Below, piece by piece: positions 39,735-48,974 of a DNA stretch of 64,000 bases. This DNA comes from Marinomonas agarivorans. GTDB taxonomy: Bacteria > Pseudomonadota > Gammaproteobacteria > Pseudomonadales > Marinomonadaceae. Under the pieces are notes generated by a model. It saw only the letters and a list, made by a program, of their open reading frames with translations, did not search any database and had not been told where the DNA came from. The DNA lies in the NCBI GenBank assembly GCA_002173415.2, contig NHNK02000016.1, positions 1 to 64,000 on the forward strand. Direction: 5' to 3'. The position numbers and the translations under genes were made by a program. Each line of letters opens with the position of its first letter. The stretch's first letter is position 1.

Positions 39735-40007
39735 ATGGACTGGAAAATTTTTTTAACAATCTTTCTCTCCGTTTTTATTGCTGAATTGGGTGATAAAACA
39801 CAACTTGCCACCATGCTATTTGCTGCAGAAAAAGAGGTAAGCAAATACACGGTATTTCTTGCAGCCTCCACAGCATTGATTGTGGCGACCGCAATTGGTG
39901 TCTTAGCAGGCAGCCTGCTTTCGGAATACATCAACGAAAAATATTTACACTATCTTGCAGGAGTAGGATTTATTTTGATTGGGGTATTTACGCTCTACAG
40001 GGCATAA
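39735..40007 (+). CDS. TMEM165/GDT1 (UPF0016) half-size transporter
   Basis: 90 residues, about three helices. The family hallmark ELGDKTQLAT is at residues 17-26. Full-length GDT1 proteins have two such repeats; this is a single-repeat form that would need to dimerise. Relatives transport Mn2+ or Ca2+. GAGG lies before the ATG. Followed by two sets of short tandem repeats. Confidence 0.88.
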   Translation: MDWKIFLTIFLSVFIAELGDKTQLATMLFAAEKEVSKYTVFLAASTALIVATAIGVLAGSLLSEYINEKYLHYLAGVGFILIGVFTLYRA

Positions 40008-40019
40008 TTTCTGACGAGC

Positions 40020-40055
40020 GATGATAGTGTCTGTACTGATGATAGCGTCTGTACT
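40020..40055. repeat. 18-nt tandem duplication after the GDT1 gene
   Basis: GATGATAGTGTCTGTACT followed directly by GATGATAGCGTCTGTACT, one mismatch. Starts 13 nt after the GDT1 stop codon. Confidence 0.85.
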
Positions 40056-40114
40056 AGGGAAGGCTCACATAGGCCTCCCCTAGTAAAACAGATCTCATGT
40101 CATGCTGTACTTAC

Positions 40115-40204
40115 TATTTACTAGCTGACTATTTACTAGCTGACTATTTACTAGCTGACTATTTACTAGCTGACTATTTACTAGCAGATTATTTACTAGC
40201 TAAT
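40115..40204. repeat. Six 15-nt tandem repeats at a stop codon
   Basis: Four identical copies of TATTTACTAGCTGAC followed by two variants (TATTTACTAGCAGAT, TATTTACTAGCTAAT). The array ends in the stop codon of the minus-strand hypothetical gene. No spacers, so not CRISPR. Each unit contains CTAG. Confidence 0.95.
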
Positions 40205-40917
40205 TATTGCTCAACAATATGCACAAAGAATGTGCTGTTTTTTTCGTCCTGATCCACACCTAGTCCGTTACTTCCCCAAGCGGCAATAAACGTTATCCCA
40301 GTCAGATTAGTCAGGTCTGCGGCGATGTCTTTTGCCGTTTTCTGGTTTTGCTTTTGGTAGTAAAAAACCGTTGCTGTTTTGGCTAACCAAGAGGGTTTGT
40401 AAGTCAGCAAGCCACCAAAACCGACTTGGCTACCCTGCTGAATAAGATGTTGTCGCACTTGCTCAACGACATTATTACTGACGCCATAACCCCAAACATC
40501 CATGATTTTATTGCTATACAGCACGTTCCCTTGTTTTGTCAGGTTATCTTGAGATTGAATGTTGGCGCTACTTTCAGGCCGTGTGGTACTTTCAGGTTGT
40601 GTGGTACTTTCAGATTGCGTAGTACTTTCAGGCCGTTGAATGAGTTTTTGTTCGATTGTCTTGATGCGGCTTGCTTTTTCGCCGAGAAAGTCCGCCCTTT
40701 GATCTAGGGTTTTTAACTTTTCTGTTGCTTCATAGGCTTTGCTTTCTGCATGCAAGGTTTTTATTTCCGCCGCGCCATACTGATAAATAGCAAACGCCAA
40801 ACTGAAGAAACTCAGTAAATTTGCAGGCTTTAAGTACCAAGGACTTTTTAATGCTTTTATTTCTAAATGCAGCTTCTCCAGCTCCATCTGCTCTTTGGTT
40901 ATTTGCTCTTTATCCAT
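40204..40917 (-). CDS. Hypothetical membrane protein with Pro-Glu-Ser-Thr repeats
   Basis: 237 residues, no family recognised with certainty. An N-terminal coiled helix (MDKEQITKEQMELEKLHLEI) leads to one membrane segment (about 30-46), a second coiled coil, then a PESTTQ/SESTTQ/PESTTR repeat (residues 97-115, from 18-nt repeats at 40573-40626). The C-terminal alpha/beta domain (WGYGVSNNVVEQVRQHLIQQGSQVG ... TGITFIAAWG) resembles LytR_C/SPOR-like folds; this is a guess. Immediately left of the restriction island and divergent from it. GGAAGG precedes the ATG. Confidence 0.65.
   Translation of the reverse strand: MDKEQITKEQMELEKLHLEIKALKSPWYLKPANLLSFFSLAFAIYQYGAAEIKTLHAESKAYEATEKLKTLDQRADFLGEKASRIKTIEQKLIQRPESTTQSESTTQPESTTRPESSANIQSQDNLTKQGNVLYSNKIMDVWGYGVSNNVVEQVRQHLIQQGSQVGFGGLLTYKPSWLAKTATVFYYQKQNQKTAKDIAADLTNLTGITFIAAWGSNGLGVDQDEKNSTFFVHIVEQ
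40573..40626. repeat. 18-nt coding repeats in the hypothetical protein
   Basis: Three 18-nt units on the plus strand, TTCAGGCCGTGTGGTACT, TTCAGGTTGTGTGGTACT, TTCAGATTGCGTAGTACT, then a partial fourth. They encode the Pro/Ser-Glu-Ser-Thr-Thr repeats of the minus-strand protein. Confidence 0.85.
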
Positions 40918-40944
40918 TATTCGTTTTCCTTCCGCTATTGCTGA

Positions 40945-40961
40945 GTTGAGCGCAGCTCAAC
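40945..40961. promoter_or_regulatory. Inverted repeat in the hsdM divergent promoter region
   Basis: GTTGAGC-GCA-GCTCAAC, perfect 7-bp arms, 28 nt upstream of the hypothetical gene start and about 245 nt upstream of hsdM. Could be an operator; nothing else supports it. Confidence 0.3.
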
Positions 40962-41204
40962 AACTTTATGGGAGACTGGATTATGTCATTTAAGGCGCTC
41001 TTTTTACAATCCGCTTGATTGCCACAGTGAGGTATTGGGCTATAGCACTTTCCTTAATATAGCGTCATATTCATGTGGGATTCATGTCTGTGCAACATGA
41101 GATATGCTTGTTTTCCCCGAAGCACCACATTAGAAGTGGTTTAATCTCAAGATAAGTCAGTTATCATTGAGTAAGTATTAGTTTCGAGAAATAGGAATGT
41201 ATAA

Positions 41205-42821
41205 ATGACAAGCATACAACAACGTGCCGAGCTTCAACGTCAAATATGGGCCATTGCCAACGATGTGCGAGGTTCTGTAGACGGCTGGGATTTTAAACAG
41301 TATGTGCTGGGTACGTTGTTCTATCGTTTTATTAGCGAAAATTTTGTCGATTATATTACCGGCGGCGATGAAAGCGTAAATTATGTTGCGATGTCTGACG
41401 ATGACGAAAACCTTGCGCTAGCCAAAGACGATGCTATTAAAACCAAAGGCTATTTCATCTATCCAAGCCAATTGTTCAGTAATGTGGCAGCGAATGCGAA
41501 CAGGAACGACAACTTAAATACCGACTTAGCCGCGATTTTTGCTGCAATCGAAAACTCAGCCAATGGCTATGATTCAGAAAAAGACATTAAAGGCCTGTTT
41601 GCGGATTTTGACACCACCAGTAATCGTCTGGGTAATACGGTAGAGGCAAAAAACAAACGCCTTGCTGCGGTGTTAAAAGGCGTTGCTGGGCTGAAGATTA
41701 CCCAATTTGAAGACAACGAAAATGACCTCTTTGGTGACGCTTACGAATTTCTTATTTCAAACTACGCTGCCAATGCTGGCAAATCGGGCGGCGAATTTTT
41801 TACCCCGCAGCACGTTTCAAAACTCATCGCACAACTTGCCATGCATGGCCAAACCAGTGTCAATAAAATCTATGACCCTGCGGCGGGCTCCGGTTCTTTG
41901 CTGTTACAAGCCAAAAAGCACTTTGATGCCCATATCATTGCAGATGGTTTTTTTGGCCAAGAGCTAAACCACACCACTTACAACTTGGCGCGTATGAATA
42001 TGTTTTTGCACAACATTAACTACGACAAGTTTAATATTCAGTTGGGGGATACTCTAACCGAGCCGCATTTTGGTGATGACAAACCGTTTGATGCCATTGT
42101 CTCTAATCCGCCTTATTCAGTGAAATGGATTGGTAGTGACGACCCAACCCTAATCAACGACGACCGCTTTGCGCCCGCAGGTGTACTAGCACCTAAATCA
42201 AAAGCCGACTTTGCCTTTGTACTGCATGCCCTCAGTTATCTTTCTCCAAGAGGCCGCGCAGCCATCGTTTGCTTCCCCGGTATTTTTTACCGTGGCGGTG
42301 CTGAGCAAAAAATTCGCAAATATTTGGTAGATAGCAACTATGTTGAAACCGTGATTTCACTAGCGCCAAATCTGTTTTTTGGTACCACTATTGCCGTCAC
42401 CATATTGGTACTCGCTAAAAATAAAACGGACTACACCACGCAATTTATTGATGCCAGTGGTGAAGGCTTCTTTAAAAAAGAAACCAATAACAACGTCATG
42501 ACAGATGACCATATCAAAAAAATAATGGCGCTGTTTGATAGCAAAGAAAACCTCGACCACATTGCCTGCTCGGTACCAAATGAAACAATTGCCGAAAATG
42601 AATACAACCTATCGGTAAGCAGTTATGTAGAAGCCAAAGACACGCGCGAAGTCATAAACATTACCGAGCTTAATGCCGAACTTAAAACCACCGTTGCTAA
42701 AATTGATACACTGCGTAATGACATTGATGCCATAGTTGCAGAAATTGAAGGCTCGGAAATAGAAGGTACGGAAATTGAAGGTGCAGAAACAAAAGGTCTG
42801 AATAGAAAAGGTACGGTTTAA
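41205..42821 (+). CDS. hsdM: Type I restriction-modification DNA methylase HsdM
   Basis: 538-residue N6-adenine methyltransferase subunit. An N-terminal helical domain ([32 protein letters not shown]) is followed by the SAM site [13 protein letters not shown] (about residue 224) and catalytic SNPPYSVKW (about residue 303). The C-terminus ends in five 5-residue repeats ([25 protein letters not shown]) from a 15-nt tandem repeat, an unusual tail. AGGA lies 9 nt before the ATG. First gene of the operon; its stop touches the ATG of the remnant behind it. Confidence 0.96.
   Translation: MTSIQQRAELQRQIWAIANDVRGSVDGWDFKQYVLGTLFYRFISENFVDYITGGDESVNYVAMSDDDENLALAKDDAIKTKGYFIYPSQLFSNVAANANRNDNLNTDLAAIFAAIENSANGYDSEKDIKGLFADFDTTSNRLGNTVEAKNKRLAAVLKGVAGLKITQFEDNENDLFGDAYEFLISNYAANAGKSGGEFFTPQHVSKLIAQLAMHGQTSVNKIYDPAAGSGSLLLQAKKHFDAHIIADGFFGQELNHTTYNLARMNMFLHNINYDKFNIQLGDTLTEPHFGDDKPFDAIVSNPPYSVKWIGSDDPTLINDDRFAPAGVLAPKSKADFAFVLHALSYLSPRGRAAIVCFPGIFYRGGAEQKIRKYLVDSNYVETVISLAPNLFFGTTIAVTILVLAKNKTDYTTQFIDASGEGFFKKETNNNVMTDDHIKKIMALFDSKENLDHIACSVPNETIAENEYNLSVSSYVEAKDTREVINITELNAELKTTVAKIDTLRNDIDAIVAEIEGSEIEGTEIEGAETKGLNRKGTV
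42741..42815 (+). repeat. Five 15-nt repeats at the hsdM 3' end
   Basis: Units at 42741, 42756, 42771, 42786 and 42801, the first three near identical (GAAATTGAAGGCTCG type), the last two diverged. They run to within 6 nt of the stop codon. In frame, so copy-number change would lengthen or shorten the HsdM tail. Confidence 0.9.
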
Positions 42822-43002
42822 ATGACACTCAGTAACAGCCAAATAACCAAGCTTGGTGATCGACTAAGACAAAGCCCGTATGCAACAATTAACAAGGCTT
42901 GCCGAAAGTTTCGAGAGCATAGATCAAAAAGCACATACCGCTGATTTCAACTTTTATCAGCAACACATAAAGGAGGCGATTAACCGTGTATTATCTCATT
43001 GA
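42822..43002 (+). pseudogene. Probable remnant of a gene between hsdM and the small ORF (RelA/SpoT-like?)
   Basis: An ATG directly after the hsdM stop opens MTLSNSQITKLGDRLRQS and then runs out of sense at 42944. A second frame from 42880 reads MQQLTRLAESFESIDQKAHT... to a stop at 43002 and looks like a real protein C-terminus. The two are in different frames, as expected if an internal deletion removed most of a gene. The N-terminal motif resembles RelA/SpoT-domain proteins often found beside type I systems; that identity is from memory and weak. Either short piece could still be translated. Confidence 0.4.
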
Positions 43003-43273
43003 GCACAATCGCACCAGTAAACAAACCGAATGCACCGAATACAGCGACTACACTCACGTACAAATTGCGGGGCTAAAAAAAGAACAGCTATACCTCCAAG
43101 ACCAGCGCCATGAAATGGAAGTGGTCGTGTTTGAAGCCAGCTCCCTTGACGACCTTAAACGCACCCATAGCCGTTACTTTGTTGCCGAACAAAAAAACAC
43201 CAATGACGGCACGGGCGCTTTGCTGGCAGTAGGCTTAGTGGGTTTGGCTATTTATTTGTTAACGAAGAAGTGA
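42986..43273 (+). CDS. Small tail-anchored protein inside the hsd operon
   Basis: 95 residues, family unknown. A soluble N-terminal part (residues 1-70, MYYLIEHNRTSKQTECTEY, rich in charged residues) is followed by a C-terminal membrane helix GALLAVGLVGLAIYLL and a KK tail, a tail-anchor layout. The GTG start has an excellent ribosome site (AAGGAGG, 9-nt spacing), which strongly supports translation. It overlaps the end of the remnant upstream and lies 9 nt before hsdS. Not a known type I subunit; possibly an accessory or defence-linked protein. Confidence 0.75.
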   Translation: MYYLIEHNRTSKQTECTEYSDYTHVQIAGLKKEQLYLQDQRHEMEVVVFEASSLDDLKRTHSRYFVAEQKNTNDGTGALLAVGLVGLAIYLLTKK

Positions 43274-43282
43274 TTAGTCGGC

Positions 43283-44542
43283 ATGACAACAGCAAAAAAC
43301 AACAAAACCAACACCCTAGATTTTATAGAGAAGCTACTGAAGCTGTCTGCCGATCAGGCAGGTGGGGTTGAGGTTGAGTGGCTGCCACTAGGTGATATGG
43401 GAGAGCTTGTTAGAGGAAGTGGACTACCTAAAACTGACTTTACAGAATCAGGTATACCCGCAATACACTATGGTCAAATTTATACTTATTATGGACTCTT
43501 TACACATACGACCAAGTCATATGTTTCTGCAAAAACTGCCAATAAGTTAAAAAAAGTAAATTTCGGTGATGTCGTAATTACTAATACTAGTGAAAACTTA
43601 GAAGATGTCGGTACTCCATTGGTTTATTTAGGAGAGAATCAAGCCGTTACCGGTGGACATGCAACCATTCTAAAACCAAGTGAAGGTTTATTAGGGAAAT
43701 TTTTTGCTTACTACACTCAAACTCGAACATTTTTTAAAGATAAAAAGAAGTTCGCAAAAGGAACTAAAGTAATTGATGTTTCTGCAAAAGACTTAGCAAA
43801 AATCCTAATCCCCATCCCATGCCCAGACAACCCAGAAAAATCGCTGGCAATACAAGCTGAAATAGTGCGTATTCTGGACGCATTTACCGCCATGACCGCC
43901 GAGCTGACCGCCGAGCTTAACATGCGTAAAAAACAATACAACTACTACCGCGACCAGTTGTTGAGTTTTGCAGAGGGTGAAGTTGAGTGGAAGACGTTGG
44001 GTGAAATTGCAGAAAACCTAGACTCAAAGCGTAAACCTATAACCAGTGGGCTGAGAGAAGCTGGCGAAATTCCATATTACGGCGCATCTGGTATTGTCGA
44101 TTATGTCAAGGATTACATATTTGAAGGTGATTACTTATTAGTATCTGAGGATGGTGCAAATCTATTAGCTCGTAATACGCCTATAGCATTTAGTATTAGT
44201 GGTAGAACATGGGTAAACAATCATGCTCACGTGCTCAAATTTGAAACTTATGCGGAGAGAAAGTACGTTGAATACTATCTGAATAGTATCGACTTAACTC
44301 CTTACATTTCTGGAGCAGCCCAACCTAAGTTGAATAAGAAAAACTTGGAAAGTATCAATATTCCAAATCCAGTCTCAAAAGAAAAAGAACGCATTGTGGC
44401 TATATTGGATAAATTCGACACCTTAACCACTTCGCTGCAAGAAGGTCTCCCTCGCGAAATCGAGCTACGCCAAAAGCAATATGAGTATTATCGTGACCTG
44501 TTGTTGAGCTTCCCGAAAACCAATGCAGATGAGGCGGCTTAA
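43283..44542 (+). CDS. hsdS: Type I restriction-modification specificity subunit HsdS
   Basis: 419 residues, two target-recognition domains (about 20-190 and 230-390), each followed by a conserved helical spacer: LNMRKKQYNYYRDQLLSF and ELRQKQYEYYRDLLLSF. VEWLPLGDMGELVRGSGL and VEWKTLGEIAENLDSKRKP begin the two domains. It fixes the DNA sequence recognised by HsdM and HsdR. The bipartite target cannot be predicted here. Its TAA stop overlaps the fic ATG by one base (TAATG). Confidence 0.95.
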   Translation: MTTAKNNKTNTLDFIEKLLKLSADQAGGVEVEWLPLGDMGELVRGSGLPKTDFTESGIPAIHYGQIYTYYGLFTHTTKSYVSAKTANKLKKVNFGDVVITNTSENLEDVGTPLVYLGENQAVTGGHATILKPSEGLLGKFFAYYTQTRTFFKDKKKFAKGTKVIDVSAKDLAKILIPIPCPDNPEKSLAIQAEIVRILDAFTAMTAELTAELNMRKKQYNYYRDQLLSFAEGEVEWKTLGEIAENLDSKRKPITSGLREAGEIPYYGASGIVDYVKDYIFEGDYLLVSEDGANLLARNTPIAFSISGRTWVNNHAHVLKFETYAERKYVEYYLNSIDLTPYISGAAQPKLNKKNLESINIPNPVSKEKERIVAILDKFDTLTTSLQEGLPREIELRQKQYEYYRDLLLSFPKTNADEAA

Positions 44543-45537
44543 TGTCCTACCAACCGCCTTTTACCATCACCACTGATATCCTCAACTTAGTTGCCGATAT
44601 CAGTGAAGCCATTGGCCGTTTGAGTGTTGAGTTTGAACAGGCAAAACTGCTGCGCCTGCGTAAGATCAATCGCATGCGTACGGTTCAGGGTTCGTTAGCG
44701 ATAGAGGGCAACACGCTGTCAGAAGCGCAAATAACGGCGATTATTGAGGGTAAACGGGTCATTGCACCGCCCAAAGAAGTGCAGGAAGCACGCAACGCGA
44801 TTGCGGCCTATGAAATAATCGGTAGCTGGCAGCCCAGCAATAGCGAGGATTTACTGACCGCCCACCGGTTGTTGATGACAGGCTTAATTGAAGAAGCGGG
44901 AAGATACCGCAGTCAAGGGGTTGGCGTGATGTCGGGTGATCAAGTGGTACATATGGCACCGCAGGCCGATCGAGTCCCCGAACTGATGGCTGAGTTGTTG
45001 GCTTGGCTAAGCAAGACCGATGTCCACCCACTAATGGCGAGTTGCATTTTTCATTACGAATTTGAATTTATTCATCCGTTCTCGGACGGTAATGGTCGTA
45101 TGGGGCGTTTATGGCAAACACTGATTTTGTCGCAGTGGCAGCCCATCTTTACTAATATCCCAGTGGAAAGTTTGGTGCATCAGCATCAGGAAGTGTACTA
45201 CCAAGCTCTCCGCAACAGCACAGCACAAGCGGATTGTTCGCCTTTTATTCGATTTATGTTGCAGATGATACTGGATGCCATTGAGGGTAGTACTTCCAAC
45301 CAACTCGAAAATGCAGGTATAAGTGCGGGTATAAATGCAGGTATAAAACTCTCTCAGCTGGACAACACCATCCTCGAATTGATAAAAGCAGACCGTTACA
45401 TCACCAATGCTACGCTGGCCGAGCAGACCGGAAAAGCACTCAGTACCATTGAGCGTCGAATCAAAAAATTGAAACAACATTCACTATTAAAACGGGTCGG
45501 TGCCAAGAAAACCGGCCATTGGGAGGTTTACCTGTGA
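44542..45537 (+). CDS. Fic family protein with self-inhibitory motif and winged helix
   Basis: 331 residues. The Fic core is complete: [12 protein letters not shown] (His178 to Arg186 and beyond), so AMP transfer should be possible. An N-terminal inhibitory helix carries the (S/T)xxxE(G/N) motif as SLAIEGN (51-57), the class II self-inhibited arrangement. A winged helix (about 275-331, [25 protein letters not shown]) ends the protein after a repeat-encoded linker [13 protein letters not shown]. It is translationally coupled to hsdS in front and to hsdR behind (GTGA overlap). Target unknown. Confidence 0.93.
   Translation: MSYQPPFTITTDILNLVADISEAIGRLSVEFEQAKLLRLRKINRMRTVQGSLAIEGNTLSEAQITAIIEGKRVIAPPKEVQEARNAIAAYEIIGSWQPSNSEDLLTAHRLLMTGLIEEAGRYRSQGVGVMSGDQVVHMAPQADRVPELMAELLAWLSKTDVHPLMASCIFHYEFEFIHPFSDGNGRMGRLWQTLILSQWQPIFTNIPVESLVHQHQEVYYQALRNSTAQADCSPFIRFMLQMILDAIEGSTSNQLENAGISAGINAGIKLSQLDNTILELIKADRYITNATLAEQTGKALSTIERRIKKLKQHSLLKRVGAKKTGHWEVYL
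45313..45348 (+). repeat. 12-nt tandem triplication in the fic linker
   Basis: GCAGGTATAAGT, GCGGGTATAAAT, GCAGGTATAAAA encode [12 protein letters not shown] between the Fic domain and the winged helix. Confidence 0.85.
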
Positions 45538-48500
45538 CGGATTACAAAGCAATCGCAGAATCCAACAACTTTATTGTTTTAGATAGATACACCAAAGAAT
45601 TGAAAGTAGCAGAACACTTTCAAAGCGAAGAAGAGTTAGAGCGAGAGTTCGTTCAAGATTTAATTCACCAAGGTTATGACTATGTACCAGCCTTAACCAC
45701 GCCAGATGCTTTACTTACGAATGTGCGCAAACAGCTACAAACCCTTAATAAAGTTGAGTTTACCGATGCCGAATGGGATCGCTTTTGCGAGCAATACCTG
45801 AACACACCCAGCGACAATATTCTCGACAAAACCCGCAAGGTGCACAGTGACTATATCTTCGATTTTGTCTTCGATGATGGCCATATAGAAAACATCTACC
45901 TGTTTGACAAGAAGACCATTGCCCGTAACAAAGTGCAAGTGATTAAACAGTTTGAGCAAACCGGTAGTCATACCAACCGTTACGATGTGACGATTTTGGT
46001 TAATGGCTTGCCTTTGGTGCAAATCGAACTGAAAAAGCGTGGTGTGGCGATCCGCGAAGCGTTTAACCAAATACATCGCTATAGCAAAGAAAGCTTTAAT
46101 GCCGAGAGTTCTTTGTACAAGTTCTTGCAGCTGTTTGTGATCTCTAATGGCACCGACACGCGCTATTTTGCCAATACCACTAAACGGGATAAGAACAGCT
46201 TTGACTTTACGATGAACTGGGCAAAATCCGATAATAAAACAATTGAGGATTTAAAAGATTTTACGGCTACTTTTTTAAAGAAAGAGACACTGCTTGAAGT
46301 GATTTTGCGTTACTCGGTATTTGATGTCAGTAATACCTTGCTGGTGATGCGCCCCTACCAGATTGCTGCCACTGAGCGCATTTTATGGAAAATAAAGAGC
46401 GCCTTTAACGCGAAAAACTGGTCCAAGCCTGAAAGTGGCGGATACATTTGGCATACAACAGGATCAGGTAAAACACTCACCAGTTTTAAAACTGCACGTT
46501 TGGCCACGGATTTAGATTTTATTGATAAGGTCTTTTTTGTGGTGGACAGAAAAGACCTCGATTATCAGACTATGAAAGAATACCAGCGGTTTTCGCCTGA
46601 CAGTGTCAACGGTTCAAACAGTACCGCAGGGCTTAAAAGTAACCTAGATAAAGATGACAATAAGATCGTGGTTACTACCATTCAAAAACTTAATAATTTA
46701 ATTAAAAGCGAAAACGATTTAGCTATTTATAATAAGCAAGTCGTGTTCATTTTTGATGAGTGCCACCGTAGTCAATTCGGTGAAGCACAAAAAAACCTCA
46801 AGAAGAAATTCAAAAAATATTATCAGTTTGGCTTTACGGGTACGCCTATTTTCACTGATAACGCCTTGGGCGCAGAAACCACGGGCAGCGTATTTGGTCA
46901 GCAGTTGCACACCTATGTAATTACCGATGCCATCCGTGATGAAAAAGTGCTCAAGTTTAAAGTGGACTATAACGATGTCCGCCCGCAATTTAAGAGCATT
47001 GAGGCTGAGCAAGATGAGAAAAAGCTCAGTGCCGCTGAAAACAAGCAAGCATTTTTACACCCGCAACGTATTAATGAAATATCCCAGTATATTTTGCGCC
47101 ATTTTAACCAAAAGACTCACAGAGCCTATGCAGGAGCAAACGGCTTTAACGCCATGTTTGCGGTAAGCAGTGTGGATGCCGCGAAAGCCTATTATGAGAG
47201 TTTTAAAGCATTGCAAGCAGAGACTGAACATGGCCCAACAAGTAAACCTTTACGCATTGCGACTATCTTTTCTTTTGCCGCGAACGAAGAGCAGGATGCC
47301 ATTGGTGATATTGTCGATGAGAGCTTTGAAGTCAATGCCATGAACAGCAGCGCAAAAGAGTTTTTAACCGCTGCGATTGCGGATTACAACGCTATGTTTG
47401 CATCTAACTATGGTGTAGACAGTAATGGCTTTCAGAACTACTACCGTGACCTTGCTCAGCGCGTTAAGAACAAGGAAATTGATCTACTCATTGTGGTGGG
47501 CATGTTTTTAACAGGCTTTGATGCGCCTACGCTCAACACTCTATTTGTTGATAAAATTTTACGCTATCACGGTTTGATGCAGGCGTTTTCTCGTACTAAC
47601 CGAATTTATGATGCAACGAAAACCTTTGGCAACATTGTTACCTTCCGAGACTTGGAACAAGCTACCATCGACGCAATTACCTTGTTTGGTGATAAAAACA
47701 CCAAGAATGTGGTGTTAGAAAAAAGCTACAAAGAATATATGGAAGGTTTTAAAGATATTCTTACTGGCCAAGAACGCCGAGGCTTTTTGACAATTGTTAA
47801 AGAGTTACAAGCGCGTTTTCCCAATTCTGAAAGCATTGAAGGAGAGCAAGACAAAAAAGAGTTTGCCAAGCTTTTTGGTGAATACCTAAAAGCAGAAAAC
47901 ATTTTGCAAAACTACGATGAATTTGCTGGGTTAAAAGCACTACAATGCCTAGATCTTACTGATGAGCAAGCGGTTGAAGAGTTCAAAGCCAAGTACTACT
48001 TAGACGATACCGACATCAAGAACATGCAAGCCATCGATATTCCCAGCGAGCGAGCGCTGCAAGATTATCGTTCTATCTATAATGATACCCGCGATTGGTT
48101 ACGCCGTGAGAAGCAAGGCAAAACCGAAGATAAATCGACGTTAGATTGGGACGATGTCGTTTTTGAAGTGGACCTGCTTAAATCTCAAGAAATAAATCTC
48201 GATTATATTATTGGGTTACTTTACGAGCATAATAAGAAGAACAAAAATAAAGCATGGCTAATCGAAGAAGTTCGACGTTTGATCCGCAGCAGCATTGGTA
48301 ATCGCGCCAAAGAAGGTTTGGTCATTGATTTTATAAACCAAACAGACTTAGATGAAATAGCGGATAAAGCGAGTATTATTGAAGCCTTTTATAAATTTGC
48401 TCAAGAACAATTAAAACGAGAGGTAGCTGAAATTATTACCTCTGAAAACCTAAATGAAGCAGCGGCTAAGCGTTACATTACCTCATCACTGAAAAGAGAA

Positions 48501-48650
48501 TATGCCTCTGAAAATGGCACCGCACTCAATGAAGCATTACCAAAACTCAGCCCATTAAACCCACAGTATCGAACACAAAAGCAGACGGTCTTCCTAAAAA
48601 TTGCTGCTTTTGTTGAGAAGTTCAAAGGTGTGGGTGGGCAGCTTGAGTAA
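45534..48650 (+). CDS. hsdR: Type I restriction endonuclease subunit HsdR
   Basis: 1038 residues from the GTG at 45534, whose GTGA overlaps the fic stop and which has GGGAGG 7 nt upstream; an in-frame TTG at 45519 is rejected. The N-terminal PD-(D/E)xK nuclease shows [10 protein letters not shown] (about 162-170). The SF2 translocase shows [12 protein letters not shown] (Walker A, about 309), [10 protein letters not shown] (DEAD-like), [15 protein letters not shown] and QAFSRTNR (motifs V-VI). All restriction functions look intact. Followed by a terminator. Confidence 0.96.
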   Translation: MTDYKAIAESNNFIVLDRYTKELKVAEHFQSEEELEREFVQDLIHQGYDYVPALTTPDALLTNVRKQLQTLNKVEFTDAEWDRFCEQYLNTPSDNILDKTRKVHSDYIFDFVFDDGHIENIYLFDKKTIARNKVQVIKQFEQTGSHTNRYDVTILVNGLPLVQIELKKRGVAIREAFNQIHRYSKESFNAESSLYKFLQLFVISNGTDTRYFANTTKRDKNSFDFTMNWAKSDNKTIEDLKDFTATFLKKETLLEVILRYSVFDVSNTLLVMRPYQIAATERILWKIKSAFNAKNWSKPESGGYIWHTTGSGKTLTSFKTARLATDLDFIDKVFFVVDRKDLDYQTMKEYQRFSPDSVNGSNSTAGLKSNLDKDDNKIVVTTIQKLNNLIKSENDLAIYNKQVVFIFDECHRSQFGEAQKNLKKKFKKYYQFGFTGTPIFTDNALGAETTGSVFGQQLHTYVITDAIRDEKVLKFKVDYNDVRPQFKSIEAEQDEKKLSAAENKQAFLHPQRINEISQYILRHFNQKTHRAYAGANGFNAMFAVSSVDAAKAYYESFKALQAETEHGPTSKPLRIATIFSFAANEEQDAIGDIVDESFEVNAMNSSAKEFLTAAIADYNAMFASNYGVDSNGFQNYYRDLAQRVKNKEIDLLIVVGMFLTGFDAPTLNTLFVDKILRYHGLMQAFSRTNRIYDATKTFGNIVTFRDLEQATIDAITLFGDKNTKNVVLEKSYKEYMEGFKDILTGQERRGFLTIVKELQARFPNSESIEGEQDKKEFAKLFGEYLKAENILQNYDEFAGLKALQCLDLTDEQAVEEFKAKYYLDDTDIKNMQAIDIPSERALQDYRSIYNDTRDWLRREKQGKTEDKSTLDWDDVVFEVDLLKSQEINLDYIIGLLYEHNKKNKNKAWLIEEVRRLIRSSIGNRAKEGLVIDFINQTDLDEIADKASIIEAFYKFAQEQLKREVAEIITSENLNEAAAKRYITSSLKREYASENGTALNEALPKLSPLNPQYRTQKQTVFLKIAAFVEKFKGVGGQLE

Positions 48651-48775
48651 ATTGCTGCTATCCAAGCGTTTAATTTAGAGGAAAGGTTGAGACAGGCAAA
48701 AGTAAACGTTCACTACTCGGTTGGCTTTACATGTTTCTGGCAAATACTGTTTTATAGCAAGTTATTCCACCCTTC

Positions 48776-48810
48776 AAAAATGGCTTTCATCATAAGTGAG
48801 AGCCATTTTT
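48776..48810 (+). terminator. Intrinsic terminator after hsdR
   Basis: AAAAATGGCT and AGCCATTTTT arms with a 15-nt loop. Closes the restriction operon. The remaining 48651-48775 contains no gene. Confidence 0.85.
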
Positions 48811-48867
48811 AGTCAGCAACTTAATTACGACTCATTAATAAACAGTACTTGATTTAATAAACAATGC

Positions 48868-48912
48868 TTGATGATCTTGCTTTACATCTGTATTGTACTA
48901 GTACATGAGTAC
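48868..48912 (+). promoter_or_regulatory. trpR-trpE-trpG promoter with TrpR operator
   Basis: TTGATG (48868-48873), 17-nt spacer, TATTGT (48891-48896) form a sigma-70-type promoter. Overlapping the -10 and start region is GTACTAGTACATGAGTAC (48895-48912), which matches the E. coli trp operator (GTACTAG...CTAGTAC) with one mismatch per half. TrpR bound here with tryptophan would block polymerase, giving autoregulation of the whole operon. Confidence 0.8.
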
Positions 48913-48974
48913 ATCGCTCTTCTATTATCAAGATATATTGAGAGTAAGAAAGATTATTAAGAGACACACTTGCT

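Noticed and set aside
40115-40204. CRISPR array
   Set aside because: Units are 15 nt with no spacers and no cas genes nearby.
45519-45533. TTG start for hsdR
   Set aside because: The GGGAGG ribosome site lies after it and fits the GTG at 45534, which also gives the GTGA overlap with fic.
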